From the NCBI RefSeq assembly GCF_040581485.1, contig NC_090134.1, positions 372,001-436,000 on the forward strand: 64,000 nt of DNA, written 5' to 3'. The notes under the pieces are model-generated. The model made no database searches and was not told the origin of the DNA. It saw nothing but the letters and a program-made list of their open reading frames with translations. The position numbers were made by a program, and so were the translations under genes. This stretch comes from Linepithema humile. Its lineage: Eukaryota; Arthropoda; Insecta; Hymenoptera; Formicidae. Position 1 is the first letter of the stretch. Each line of letters begins with the position of its first letter. This document shows, in pieces, positions 38,101-48,879 of this stretch.

Positions 38101-39168
38101 CATGGTTTGTTATCTAAACGAGTAATTAAGGCTCGTCCAATATTTTAAATAACAAACAAACCATCTCACAATTGAAATATGTATCTTCCTGTTAATGAGC
38201 ACGTCGAAACCGAAAAATTAATTTACAAAATAAAAATATAAAAATGCATCAAAAGACAAAGATAATGTAATAGTTCCCAAACATAATTAATCAATGTAAT
38301 TGTATAAATTAATAATTAATTATTATAATTTTAACATTTGATTTCTGTGAAATATAGTTGTCTGGAGTGAATTTTTAATTACTAGAGAAAATTTTAATAT
38401 CAAATTATTAAGAAAGATAAAATATTCAATCTTGGTTTACGAAACAATAATGGTACAAAAAAAGCGCTAATTAGCCCGTTCTCTGAGCATATATTGTTGT
38501 TTCGATATGCATTTACGCGCGCGATCATCAGCTTTGGGCGATTTCCATAATGACTTATTACGCTCGTAATTAAACCGCGGATTTTGTCGCAATCAGCGGC
38601 CGCGACGGCGGTTTAAATCGGTTTACCGCAAACAACATGATCGAGCGCCGCGTTTAAAACAGTAATTAGAACTGCGTAAATTTTGTTCATTAACGTTACA
38701 TCCTGAGTGGACATTCTTGTTGCTAGAAATGCGCGCAACGCATAGGTCGGTTGTTTATCACACGCACGAATAAATTTATGCTTCTAGAAAGCAGAGCGCT
38801 TTTGTAAATTACAAAGGGCGGAATGCAAGCAAAGCAAGCCGTCGCAAAGTGGCATGTTGCTTCCGTGGATTCCGGCACTAAAAGCATCTGATGATAAAGC
38901 TCACGCGCCGAAACAGTCGAACAATGTCTTCTCTACGACAGGTCTGTGTATATAACACATTATGAATTCTTAGAATATTAAAAATTGCAGAGCGATATAA
39001 ACACAATTAAAGTCAAATTAAAAAATTTGCATTCTCTTGACATTCATCAATTTTAAATTAAAATAAATGAATGGAACATCGTATAAATGTGAGTATTAAA
39101 AGTCACAGAAAATTTATTACAAATCTAATATGTGGTCAATGTGAATCTAACTTTACTTATTTTTGCAG
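38101..39168. other. Noncoding gap between LITAF copies A and B
   Basis: Contains AT-rich DNA and a GC-rich patch (38,460-38,900). No exon with an ATG and a phase-1 donor suitable for starting an independent copy-B gene was found. This favours sharing of upstream exons, although a missed short exon is possible. Confidence 0.45.
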
Positions 39169-39292
39169 TTGAAACATGGAAATACTATGACAAATTAGTT
39201 CGTTGTCCTGCATGTAATGTGAAAGACGTGCCGATAATTCTTAAACAGCAGAATTTCACGAGCTCCCGTCTGGCTGCATTTTGCTTATTGGG
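39169..39292 (+). CDS. LITAF domain, first half, copy B (exon B1)
   Basis: The acceptor TTTTTGCAG is strong. The frame reads ETWKYYDKLVRCPACN, then VKDVPIILKQQNFTSS and AAFCLLG, parallel to A1 in ETWK/DTWK, CPxC position and the closing CLLG. It accepts phase 1 and leaves phase 2 like A1. The donor that keeps this phase is GTTGGT at 39,293, which is weak; the better-looking GTAATT six bases on would break phase with B2. One more reading is that this exon is poorly or conditionally spliced. Outside the CPxC and end motifs the match to A1 is low, so the duplication is old. Confidence 0.72.
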
Positions 39293-40567
39293 GTTGGTAA
39301 TTGAAAAATTGCTCAAAGTTAATTATTTTACAAAAAGTACATCACACAATCGTATATGGCTAATATGCAATGAAAAAAACTGCACGTTGGCATAGCACGT
39401 TGGCGTTAAATGCAATTAATATTAATAAATATATTTATTTATCTCTTTTCAAGCTTATTTATTTTGTTCAACGAAATCAGGAAAGAAAGGCGCTATTATA
39501 AATCAATAATTTAATTTAATATGAATAAAACCGTCCAAAAGAAAAAAAAGATTTTACGCCCACTCATAACCATTCCAGCTTGTGCATGTAAATTTGCGCG
39601 GATAAAGCAATTCCGCGGTAAAACAAGTTTCCGATAATTGCTTATTAGCGACAGTAAAAAAGGCGCTAATTAGTCGGGCGCACCTGCGCTCTCTAAATAG
39701 TCTCCCCCCGGCCATAATATACGAGTTTTTCAAAAGACTAATGCGCGCTGTAACGCGCCACGTGTCGCGCGAAACAGCGAAATGCGAATCACTGCGACTC
39801 ATAATTATTAAATTCCACTCGTTGAATTTAATCCTAATCGCATAGGCATTCATTTTCAGCGAATTGAATCCATACACGACGAAAATTGTGAAATTATTCA
39901 CTGTCATAAATTATGGCGAGTGATTGCCGATAAGCAATATCGTATTTCGAAATGGAATATATTCACTTCGTTGAAGCAAATTAGTAAAACACAATTTTAC
40001 ACAGTAATATTCGTCAACTATGAGAAAATATTTTTATCTGGCATTTGTATCAATTTTTTCTCATATATATTTCATCCTATATGAATAATTCCCTTATCCC
40101 AAATATATTGATTATTATTAAATCGATTTAATTTATGTAACAAAAAATGTAATGCTTATATTAATGCAATATTATATCCGCACTATTATTTTAAGAGAGA
40201 TATTTATTAAAAATTATTCCAAGTACATTTAGCCCTTTAAATAAGACAATCTTTCTGGACAAGAATCTAAAAAAATGCAAAATAATATTATAACAAAAAA
40301 AGAAAAGAAAAAAAAACCGTAATAGTTTATTAAGTTTTAAGTTTATTATTAGTAGTGTAAAGTACATTAGTTTCTTGGTCAAAAATCAAATTAGAGAAAT
40401 CCAAAAATGTGAAATTTTCAATTTTAGTTTAATAATGTTTACGATTCAGTATTTTATTTAACTTTTTAACGGAAATGTTACCAGCCTCACATTTTTTATT
40501 AAACGTTGATAAAAAAATTACGACATGTAGAAGTTGTCTCGCAATATTCGTACGCTTCTGTTTACAG

Positions 40568-40808
40568 ATGTTGGCCTTTCTGTTTCATCCCGTTGCTAAT
40601 GAGTCGGGATAAAAAGATGCGAATGCAGTGCCCACATTGCGGCCATGATTGCGATTATGATATTCGTTTGCGAACAGATAAGCTCGCTTGCTCGCCTAAA
40701 TGTCAATCTAATCGCGGGAAATTCAGTGATTTTGCAAATTCACGACAATGTCATCTTCAAACGGAATGCAATAGTTCGCAAATACAGTCGGAATATCGAT
40801 ATCGCCAG
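40568..40808 (+). CDS. LITAF domain, second half, copy B (exon B2)
   Basis: Acceptor TTTACAG; one base completes the Gly codon, then CWPFCFIPLLMSRDKKM and MQCPHCGHDCDYD. The first eleven residues are nearly identical to A2, and the second CPxCGH knuckle is present. Unlike A2 it has no stop: after about 45 more residues with extra cysteines (KLACSPKCQ, CHLQTEC) it ends in phase 0 at a good donor (CAG/GTAAGC, 40,809). The downstream exons at 41,371 and 42,012 are in matching phase 0. It can in principle also be joined to A1. Confidence 0.78.
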
Positions 40809-41370
40809 GTAAGCCATATCACATTATTACGCTAATTATATTAGTAAATCCGATTGTCCTACTTACTGAATAACTTTAGAATATTCACAATTTTATATTA
40901 TAATTTGATAATAATTATAATTTTAAAATTAATAATTTTAATATTAATAATATGTAAAAGTGGTACGTATATATGTATATAGCAAAAATGGAAATAATTA
41001 TTAGATAAATCTCTTGCCTCTATGATTTTGTAATAATTTAATTTTAATTAGCGTATATCAAATGACATAAATGACGCTATTTATAATGAAATCATTATTT
41101 TCTAAAACAAAACTACCACACTTTCCATTAAATACATTTTCTTCAAAATTTAAAAATTTTTACTTGTATTATTTTTCCTAAAATCAATATTTTAACAAAG
41201 ATTAATGTATCATGCTTTAAGATGTTTCATTCTGTATAATCTTACGCGTGTTTGTTACGCGTCATTACGTCGCTGGGTAAAGAATAAAAATCGATATCTA
41301 TTCATCCATCGGCTGAAAGACGATATACAGATAGCGCGCTAACGTCAACGCCGTTTCTCGTATGACAAAG

Positions 41371-41514
41371 AAAACACTTTCCACGGGTGACGAAGTCACG
41401 AGGGCTCTCAGGGCCTCGGAGGAGCGTCCTCGGCGAGGAGAAGGCGGATCCCGTCGCCGCCGGTCGCAATCGCAGCTATCGCACGGATACGCCTTTTATG
41501 CGAACCAGGTCACG
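41371..41514 (+). CDS. Basic C-terminal cassette exon of the B branch
   Basis: A branch-point-like CTAAC about 30 bases upstream and an ACAAAG acceptor precede 48 codons that end at a strong donor (ACG/GTGAGT, 41,515). The exon starts and ends in phase 0, so skipping it keeps the frame. It encodes KTLSTGDEVTRALRASEERP, an Arg/Ser-rich run (GGSRRRRSQSQ) and ends HGYAFYANQVT. The FYANQV end resembles FYARQV in the last exon. An ATG lies nine bases before the proposed acceptor, so it could instead be the first exon of another gene. No known domain was recognised. Confidence 0.45.
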
Positions 41515-41800
41515 GTGAGTCGTCGTTATCGCGGCATTCTATACAGGGTGGCCCACTGCCATCGCCGGAAAATACTTTCAGAACTCTTCGACGAGGTCGA
41601 CGCCGATTTTTCCGCGGCGGAAATTTGATACGACGACATTCTCAAACTTTGACGATATCTCGAAGCTCTAGCCTTCGTTGAATTTGCGTTAAAGAACGTA
41701 CACTCGATTTCATTTGGAAATTACATAGAAAATTATATAACAAATGTTTCATTCAATATATAAAAGAATATATTTTATAGTTCTTTATAGAACGAAGATG

Positions 41801-41821
41801 AGAGAGAGAGAGAGAGAGAGA
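41801..41821. repeat. (GA)n microsatellite inside an intron
   Basis: About ten GA units between the last two exons of the B branch. Confidence 0.9.
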
Positions 41822-42011
41822 AACATTAACATTATAGTCGCTATTTATATATATTTTTTTTAATTTCATAGATTTCATAATTCAAAGATCAACTTTGCAT
41901 TATTTGAAATTTTGCATATAAACCTAAACGCTGATATTTTTTATAGAATATTATTATAAATTCTCGAAAAATAAACTGCTTTTCAAAGCTAATAAGCGTT
42001 ATTATATGCAG

Positions 42012-42197
42012 AATCACAGTTCGCCATATCACGAAGGCAGCAGCGACAACTGCACGAATGAGAGGCGAAATTGCCAGCGCGACTCGAATGAGCCGAAAGT
42101 TCTAAAAGCTCCAGGACGAAGCGAATCCGAAGATAGCAGCAGAACGGGAATGTTCGATTTTTATGCGAGACAGGTCTGCTGCCGAGAGTGCGGCTAG
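42012..42197 (+). CDS. Last exon of the B branch
   Basis: Acceptor TTATTATATGCAG with a CTAAT branch-like motif some 20 bases upstream; 61 codons in phase 0 follow to TAG (42,195-42,197). The polar, Ser/Glu/Arg-rich sequence (NHSSPYHEGSSDNC, then APGRSESEDSSRTGMFDFYA) ends RQVCCRECG. The final CCRECG could be a palmitoylation site or an extra metal site, which is inference. The FDFYARQV motif echoes FYANQV in the preceding exon, suggesting an exon duplication or a short linear motif used twice. Low-complexity content makes the call less certain than for the LITAF exons. Confidence 0.5.
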   Translation, partial: NHSSPYHEGSSDNCTNERRNCQRDSNEPKVLKAPGRSESEDSSRTGMFDFYARQVCCRECG

Positions 42198-42698
42198 AAG
42201 GACGAATGAACGAACGGCCGAATGAACGGGAAACGGCGAACGAACAAGTGCATTTGCACATCGCTCGCGAACCGCGAACTGTTACTTCGTTATTCCGTGC
42301 AAATTCAATTTCGCGGAAGGGTAGGCGGGTTCCCCGCCGCGGAACTTAAATGGAAACTCGCGGCACAAATAGTTTCACGTTGAGAGAGAGACGCGATTTG
42401 CGTTTCCAGCTGACTGACAATTTCGCGGAAAACTTTGCAAAACGAGACGAAACGAGACGAGGCGAGACACGTCGCCGTATTATTGCTTTATTAATCTCTG
42501 CTAACGGATTTTCGAATACATGCGTTTTTTTTCTATCCTGCCGTTGCGATTCCGCATAGTTTTTACGAAAACGTTCGATGATATTTTTTGTTTGAGACGT
42601 GTTTACTCGGTTATTGATTTGTTTGTCATATATTGGCTAGCTGCAGGGTTTTTAGATAAGTTTTTGTGTACGAGGTTTTACGTGACATCAAATGGCAA

Positions 42699-42704
42699 AA
42701 TAAA
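42699..42704 (+). terminator. Candidate poly(A) signal of the B branch
   Basis: AATAAA about 500 bases after the B-branch stop codon, the first good signal downstream. A second occurs near 42,743. Confidence 0.35.
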
Positions 42705-42793
42705 ATGCCTCTGTGAAACTGTGTTAAAACATCCGTTTCAGAATAAAATAACATCCTATTCATTATTTCTATCTCAAAAATCTGAATTTTTCA

Positions 42794-42805
42794 CCCCCCC
42801 CCCCC
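42794..42805. repeat. Homopolymeric C run
   Basis: Twelve cytosines in a row in an otherwise AT-rich setting. It could form an i-motif, or may be an assembly weak point. Confidence 0.9.
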
Positions 42806-42954
42806 ACTCCGCAAAATTGCTATAATTTTATTCTCCAACATTTATAAATCCAAAGGATTTATACTGATGGTAAAAAATAACGTTTTACAATTATTTCATA
42901 TAGCAATTTTATTATTTGAAAAGAAAAATAATAATGATATAAACGTCGTGTATT

Positions 42955-42981
42955 CACACACACACACACACACACACACAA
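42955..42981. repeat. (CA)n microsatellite
   Basis: About thirteen CA units. Confidence 0.95.
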
Positions 42982-42999
42982 TGCGAACACTCACGAGAT

Positions 43000-45000
43000 T
43001 CGTTGACTGCAGAACATTCTTCGGAATTACGTTGAAGCAAGTTTCGGATAAATGAGGGTGCTCCTTTAACGGGCGATTTAAAAGGCGTACTCCAATTTAT
43101 CGACGCGTTTAAGGCATAAAATAAACGGATCGCCGGAACGTATGAATAGCTCTCTCCCTCTCTCTATTTCTCTCCTTTCTTCCGTCGAACAACGACAACG
43201 TTCGTTTCATTTCCTTATTACCTCATTATCTTACGTCGGCCGACTTGTCTGTAAAGTGCATGCAGATAATAATTTCCCGGAACTCTTCGCTGCTATAGAT
43301 CGTAATACGAAAAAAAAACTCGCGCGCGGAATAAATGCGCGGACTTTGAAATCCGCTAAATGCAACTTTCAATGCAGTTGCAAAATAAAATATCACAAAA
43401 ATCTTTTAAATTAATATTAAAAAATTCATCATCAAGTTAATAATGCCGACGCTTTTTTGCTACAATATAATGCTTTCATTTATATGAGTTAATGTTCATT
43501 AATCATGTCAAAACTTTCATGATTTTAGTATGCAACTTTTTAACCGAGTAATAAAATTTCAGAAGAATATTAGATAAAATTTAATTACACAATACACTTA
43601 AAATTTATTATACTTAATCAAATAATTGCACTTTTTCTAATAATATATAATTGCCTATCTGCTTCATATAATATCGCGCGATTTGCCATATTTGGAATTG
43701 AAAAAGGCGCGATTGCGTAATGCGTTTTGAATTATTCGAGAGGAGAGAAAGAAAAAAGAATGCGAGTAAGGTATGCAAATCGTATCCTCGCCAAAAAAAT
43801 CTGCGAGAGAAACACCGACGAGTCGCATAGCCGCCGATTCCGGTGTTTCTAAACGAGCGCTTGGATTCCCGCTTATCTAAACAATTAGTATGCGCCATTA
43901 CAACTGCATACGTTACGTTCCGTAATGGATGTAGCATATCGCACCGCATAACTAAACGAATACGATTACGCGTTCGTCTTGTTGGAAGTATATGCGTGAA
44001 TAATGGCGAGTTGTTACTATATGATTTATACATGAAAATAAATATGTACATAGATCATTTTTATCGTAAATAATTTTTTAAATTAATGTTCAAAATTAAT
44101 TCACGGATTTAGTGTAATCGGATAAGTAACTTATATTCGCATTCTAAATTTATAAATAAATTGATTGTATTGTCTTCAAAAATTATGTAATTAAATGAAA
44201 GCAAACTGGAATTAAAACCGATATAGAGGAACGGAACTCGTCCTCTGTCCGAGCGAGTTAACGGCGTTGTAATTAGCAACGGTTACATCCGGCACGTACG
44301 GAAAATGTGCGGCTCAGCATTCCGAGTTTTCCATTTCGAGCGTGAGAGATGGGTTGCTCCCGTCGGGACTACCTCGCCTTTTATTGTCAGCGATAGCGCA
44401 TCCAGGAGCGCTGATTGGCCGGCCGCAGGAAGGACGAAGAGTTCTCTCCTCACGGAAGGCAAGTTTTCCCTGAGCAGAGAGAACGTGGCTAGCTAGTCAG
44501 CCAGCCAGGGACGTTGCACGTAACGGGCATAAAACGATGAAAGTAATCTCGGCTCTGATCTCGTCGACGGCCACCAGAATCGATCGATACGTCGGTGCGT
44601 GACTGCAAAGATGGCTCGGTTTTGCTTCATTCGCGATGCCTCTAATAGACTTTAGTTCCCTTATTGTTCCCATGTCACTACAGCTTTGTCCTCTAATGGC
44701 AAAACTTATAATCCTCGAATATATTATAGTAAATATCGTATAACCCAAAAAGGGAGACGTTTATTAGTGAGGACAAAGTTTCCAGGAGCGCAAAATCATA
44801 CATAAATTTTCTACCTAACATAATATAATAATATACAATATAACGGAAATGACACTACCACGTTGTTAGAATGAGTTAGTTAGAATGAGAAAATCAAGTC
44901 AATTTGATTTTCGGATAGCAATTAACAATACAAGAGCTTATTTTCAAATCATTTTAAATTCATATTTTTGAAAAATGGAGATTCTATACGTTACATTTTA
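43000..45000. other. Noncoding block, no gene supported
   Basis: The 145-codon - strand frame at 43,614-44,051 is chance-like. Two inverted copies of CTTTGTCCTC occur near 44,685 and 44,771, too short to define an element. CpG-rich at 44,230-44,640. Confidence 0.5.
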
Positions 45001-45009
45001 GCGAATAAG

Positions 45010-45091
45010 CAAATTTTAGGTCCGTGAATATGAAAACCGGCAAACACCGAACTTTGAATATACGAAATATGCGAATACAGAGGTTCTACTG
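45010..45091. mobile_element. Possible pogo/Tigger-type element terminus
   Basis: Read on the - strand from 45,091 the sequence starts CAGTAGAACCTCTGTATTCG, followed by ATA- and CG-containing AT-rich DNA. CAGTAGAACCTC at an end is characteristic of pogo/Tigger-family terminal repeats as I know them. The opposite terminus was not found, so this may be a solo or truncated end, and its inner limit is approximate. Confidence 0.3.
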
Positions 45092-45099
45092 TGTTCTCG

Positions 45100-48000
45100 A
45101 TCCTCAATCTATATACCGTGGGAGCGCATAATACCGCGTAGAGAAAGAGAGAGAGAGAGAACGTTGAATGATACCGGTTGCATGATACCGGTCGCGAAGA
45201 TACGCTCGCAGATCACAGAGGGATGAAGAACACAATGCAAGATCGTCAGTTAAACTGGGCCATGAAAGCGGTACCCGAGCGTTATAAGAAAAGCCATATA
45301 ATTAGCATTGCAAACGTTCCTTATTTCTCGCTCTCCTTCACTGCTCTCCTTCTCAGAATTTGCTTAACGCCGGTCTACCACTATTCCTGCCTTCAAAAAA
45401 TACGTAACCGACCATTTATGCTTCGTTCTGCATTCAAATGAGCAAATTAATTAGTTTGCATAGAATTTAATTGCCTGTCTAAATTCTACTTTAATTATTT
45501 TAAATGTACCAACGTATTTATATATATATTGTATACAAATTTCTCGTTTACATAATTTTATTAGCTCGTTATTTAAGATTTGGATAAAATAAAATCCAAC
45601 TTCGCCAAAAGTTGAAAAAAAATCACGTTATCTATCTTTCTGAAATTCAATTCGTGGAGAAAATATATGTTTTACAAGTGAACGATTATTAAATGTTTCC
45701 ACATCTTTTCGTAAGAATTTTTATGAAAAATTTCAACGAAGAATCCATTTTGATTCTTGCGATTCGTGAATCATCCTTTATTTGATTCTCTTTATATCAT
45801 TATTTCTCGTTTCGCTTGAATATCATTGGCGGTAACAGTGTCTCCGTTTTTTTTTTCCTATCCGGCAGTATCGACATGCTTGACTGGCCACGCAACAAGG
45901 AGCCATCATCTCCTTCCTCCACTGCCTGAGAAGTTCTGTACTGTTAACCGTCCGCCGTCTTATAATCAATGCACCATCGCCGTCATTACGACCACCTACG
46001 ATATCGATATCCTCTTCTTTCTCATCGGATTTTACGGCCGTTGTTCTCCGCGGCTTTGCATATTTCCGGGAGTCTCTCTTTTTTCTTGCGTTACTCCGAA
46101 GAATGGAAATATTAGCACTTCGGAAAAAGATAATAAAAAACAATCGATAGAAATGTTACTCGATGTGCAAACATAATATATGAATTTCCTATTCCGATTC
46201 TCACTGTTTAAAGCTTTAAAAATTTGCATTTTTTTCGTGTAAGTTTCACACATAACTACTTCTACAATATATTTTTAATCAGATATGAACTTGTGAAGCA
46301 CACTTCTTGACAACTTTGCAGTTTGCTTTTAGTTAAATTTAATTAAATTAGTTAATAAGTTCTTTTAGCAGTTATATTGCACATAAATACGTTTATAAAC
46401 ACGTTTCTATTGCTGAAATTTACTTCAAAAACTTTAATTTGGCCAAGTATTTTGTTTCTTATAATCATTTTTATGATTCTACAATTATTCTTCTTAATTG
46501 TTTAATTTAATGCTATAATTTTTCATATTATTTTATTATTTTCCTAAATCAATCAAACGTTAATTTAAAAAAAATGTTTATTGAATGGAACAGAAATTGC
46601 GGAAATTTCTCAAGTACACCGGAAGATTGAATTTCAGGTGACGAAATATGGGAGTACTAAAGAGAATCATGAACCTGTTCGGCTTATAAACGATCGTCCC
46701 CCCATGACGAACGATCGGGCACCCTTTAATATACCAACCATCCGCCCGTGCCGTAACTTCGCGATGGCGGCCACTTTCAAACTTAGTCTCCATTTAGTGT
46801 TACAGCTTTATAAATGGGGCGCGGATTAATTAGCACGTGAATCGGGTCGGGTCACCTAGCAGTCGAACTCTAAATCTTAAGAGAAGAATTCAAACAGCGA
46901 GAATTAAAACTTTCTTTATGTTAAATTACTGAAGATTTTGATTAATCGTTATTAATTTTAGGGTGAATGCTTTCAATAGAAAATATCACTTTTAACGCGA
47001 CAAAACTTTTATAATAATATTACGTAATGTCGTTGCTTTATTGTTATACCCGTTAAAAGAAATTACAATATTTGTCGCTTTCAAATATTATTAATTGTCA
47101 GGAAGCAAGTGAATATTAAGACTGAACGCTATCAGTAAGCAGATTTTCACAGGCTTTCAACAGCGACACGAGTCGGAATAATCCACATAAATACACGTAG
47201 TTCCTCCCAATTTCGATCGCAGGCTCGATGTATGCGTTAATTACAACTCACAACAGCGAATTAAATCGCGTACTGACTTTGCGCACGGCATCGGAAACTG
47301 CGAACGACGCGCGTCGAATCACGTCGAAATTCGAGATTCGAGGCGGCATTTGCGCGTCTAATTAAGCCGTATTTGTGAGCGCGAGATACATCGACCCGAG
47401 CGCGATTCACAGATCAACGTCGGAGATCGCGCCGAAAGGGGAAGAGGTCTAATTCGGTTCTAAGTGGGTGTATATAATCTGCTTGGCGCGCGTAATTGAG
47501 CTTAGATTAGGTGCGCGCGGATTATGAATAGGCCGTCGGCAATTGCGTTGCGATAATTAGCGCTTTAATAGGAGAGATGCGCATCGAGAAATGAGCCGAT
47601 AATTCGCCAACCCGCGGCGCATTAAGTGAACGAGCGATCCAACGCGGTAGATACGCGCGCAAGGATGATACGATATTAATTTATGCGAGACTGTGTTAAC
47701 TGACAAACGCTAACGATGATCTACGAGAGATTACTATAATATTATTACATATCTTATACAGAATTTACACTAATCACCTCTCCTTCTGAGAAGAGATACC
47801 AGAGATCGTAATGAAAATTATAATTAATATTTCATCGTCAAGTATCAAATATTGGTATAGAAATTTAATTTTTTTTATACATAGACTAAATACAGGATTT
47901 TCAAGTAAGTGAAGTTTCCAAGCACAAGTACCCCGAATTATCCCGAATGAACTACGAGAAGTGTTTAGACAGCATTATACTGTCGGCGTAGGAGGACGAG

Positions 48001-48550
48001 CCTGTCGTCCTCTCGCTCCGGCTTAGACCCCGGTAGTCGCGGCAATGATTCAAGTCCAGTTTAATTAGGCGCGGGACAGATGCCCCCGAGTATACACAGT
48101 CTGAACGATGCCCTCGCGACGCCGCCCTTCCCTTTCGCCTTTGTCGTAATCTATACGGCACTTGGATCGTTTGTCGAGCGCTCGTTAATTAATCGCTCGC
48201 CGCGTTCGAGAACAAACGAAGCGAAAGCGGACCGACCGGCGAGCACGAGCGGAAGGATCAACAAGACTACTAAGTTATTCTATCGGAATAGCGGAGTCGT
48301 CGCTCTCTTTCTCTCGGCTCTCCTCTCTGTGTTCTTTGCGCGGAATGAACACGATTCGTGTCTCGTAGTGGAACTCTCGTGCGCTGTTACTTTGCCGACG
48401 CACGGCTTTGACAATTTAGCAGTTTATCGTACAAGATGTTTCGCAATACTCTTTAATGACAAATTAATTAACAATTAAATTCATTGTCCATAAAAGAAAT
48501 ATCATTTATCGAGTAATTAGAATATTAATTTCAGAGTGAAGTATAGCAGA
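45100..48550. other. Noncoding block with a CpG-rich core
   Basis: No gene is supported. The stretch 47,200-47,720 is CpG-rich and dense in TAATTA-, AATTAAG- and GGATTA-type motifs. The 132-codon + strand frame at 48,080-48,478 has a hydrophobic start but no splice or domain support. Confidence 0.5.
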
Positions 48551-48557
48551 CGTTATA

Positions 48558-48744
48558 ATTTGCGAAAATTTTATATAAAAAATTACTATGTATGGGGCAG
48601 TAGCCGCGCGGACCATGAAGGAATTATAAAAATTTTTACCATGTTTTTCACATAATGGCCATAGTATTCAAGCTTAATTTCTCTTATGTCCGCGGTTACT
48701 CTCTACCGTATCGCAGTAATTTTTGATATAAAATTTTCTCCATG
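48558..48744. mobile_element. Palindromic MITE, copy 2 (diverged)
   Basis: Same family as the element at 30,610. The left arm has GAAAATTTTATATAAAAAAT then TACTATGTA, and the right arm read in reverse begins CATGGAGAAAATTTTATATC. Both inner arms have a GCGGAC-like block, and the left has GGAATTATAAAAATTTTTAC. The left end has lost part of the CACGGAG terminus and the target duplication is no longer clear, so this copy is older or damaged. It has about 18 extra bases in the centre relative to copy 1. Confidence 0.7.
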
Positions 48745-48840
48745 AAGGGCTTCTGCCGAGCTAAGATATAGAAAGGAAAATAGATGATGAAGTCATATTT
48801 TTCAATTAATTTTGAGCGCGCTTTAATAAAATTTTAACTT

Positions 48841-48872
48841 TGCATAAATGCATAAATGCATGCATAAATGCA
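48841..48872. repeat. Short TGCATAAA tandem repeat
   Basis: Three TGCATAAA units, the third separated from the second by an extra TGCA. Confidence 0.85.
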
Positions 48873-48879
48873 CAATATG

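Noticed and set aside
37598..39292. One protein with two LITAF domains in tandem (A2 spliced to B1)
   Set aside because: A2 has no acceptable phase-1 donor before its stop codon, and a poly(A) signal follows it, so alternative endings fit better.
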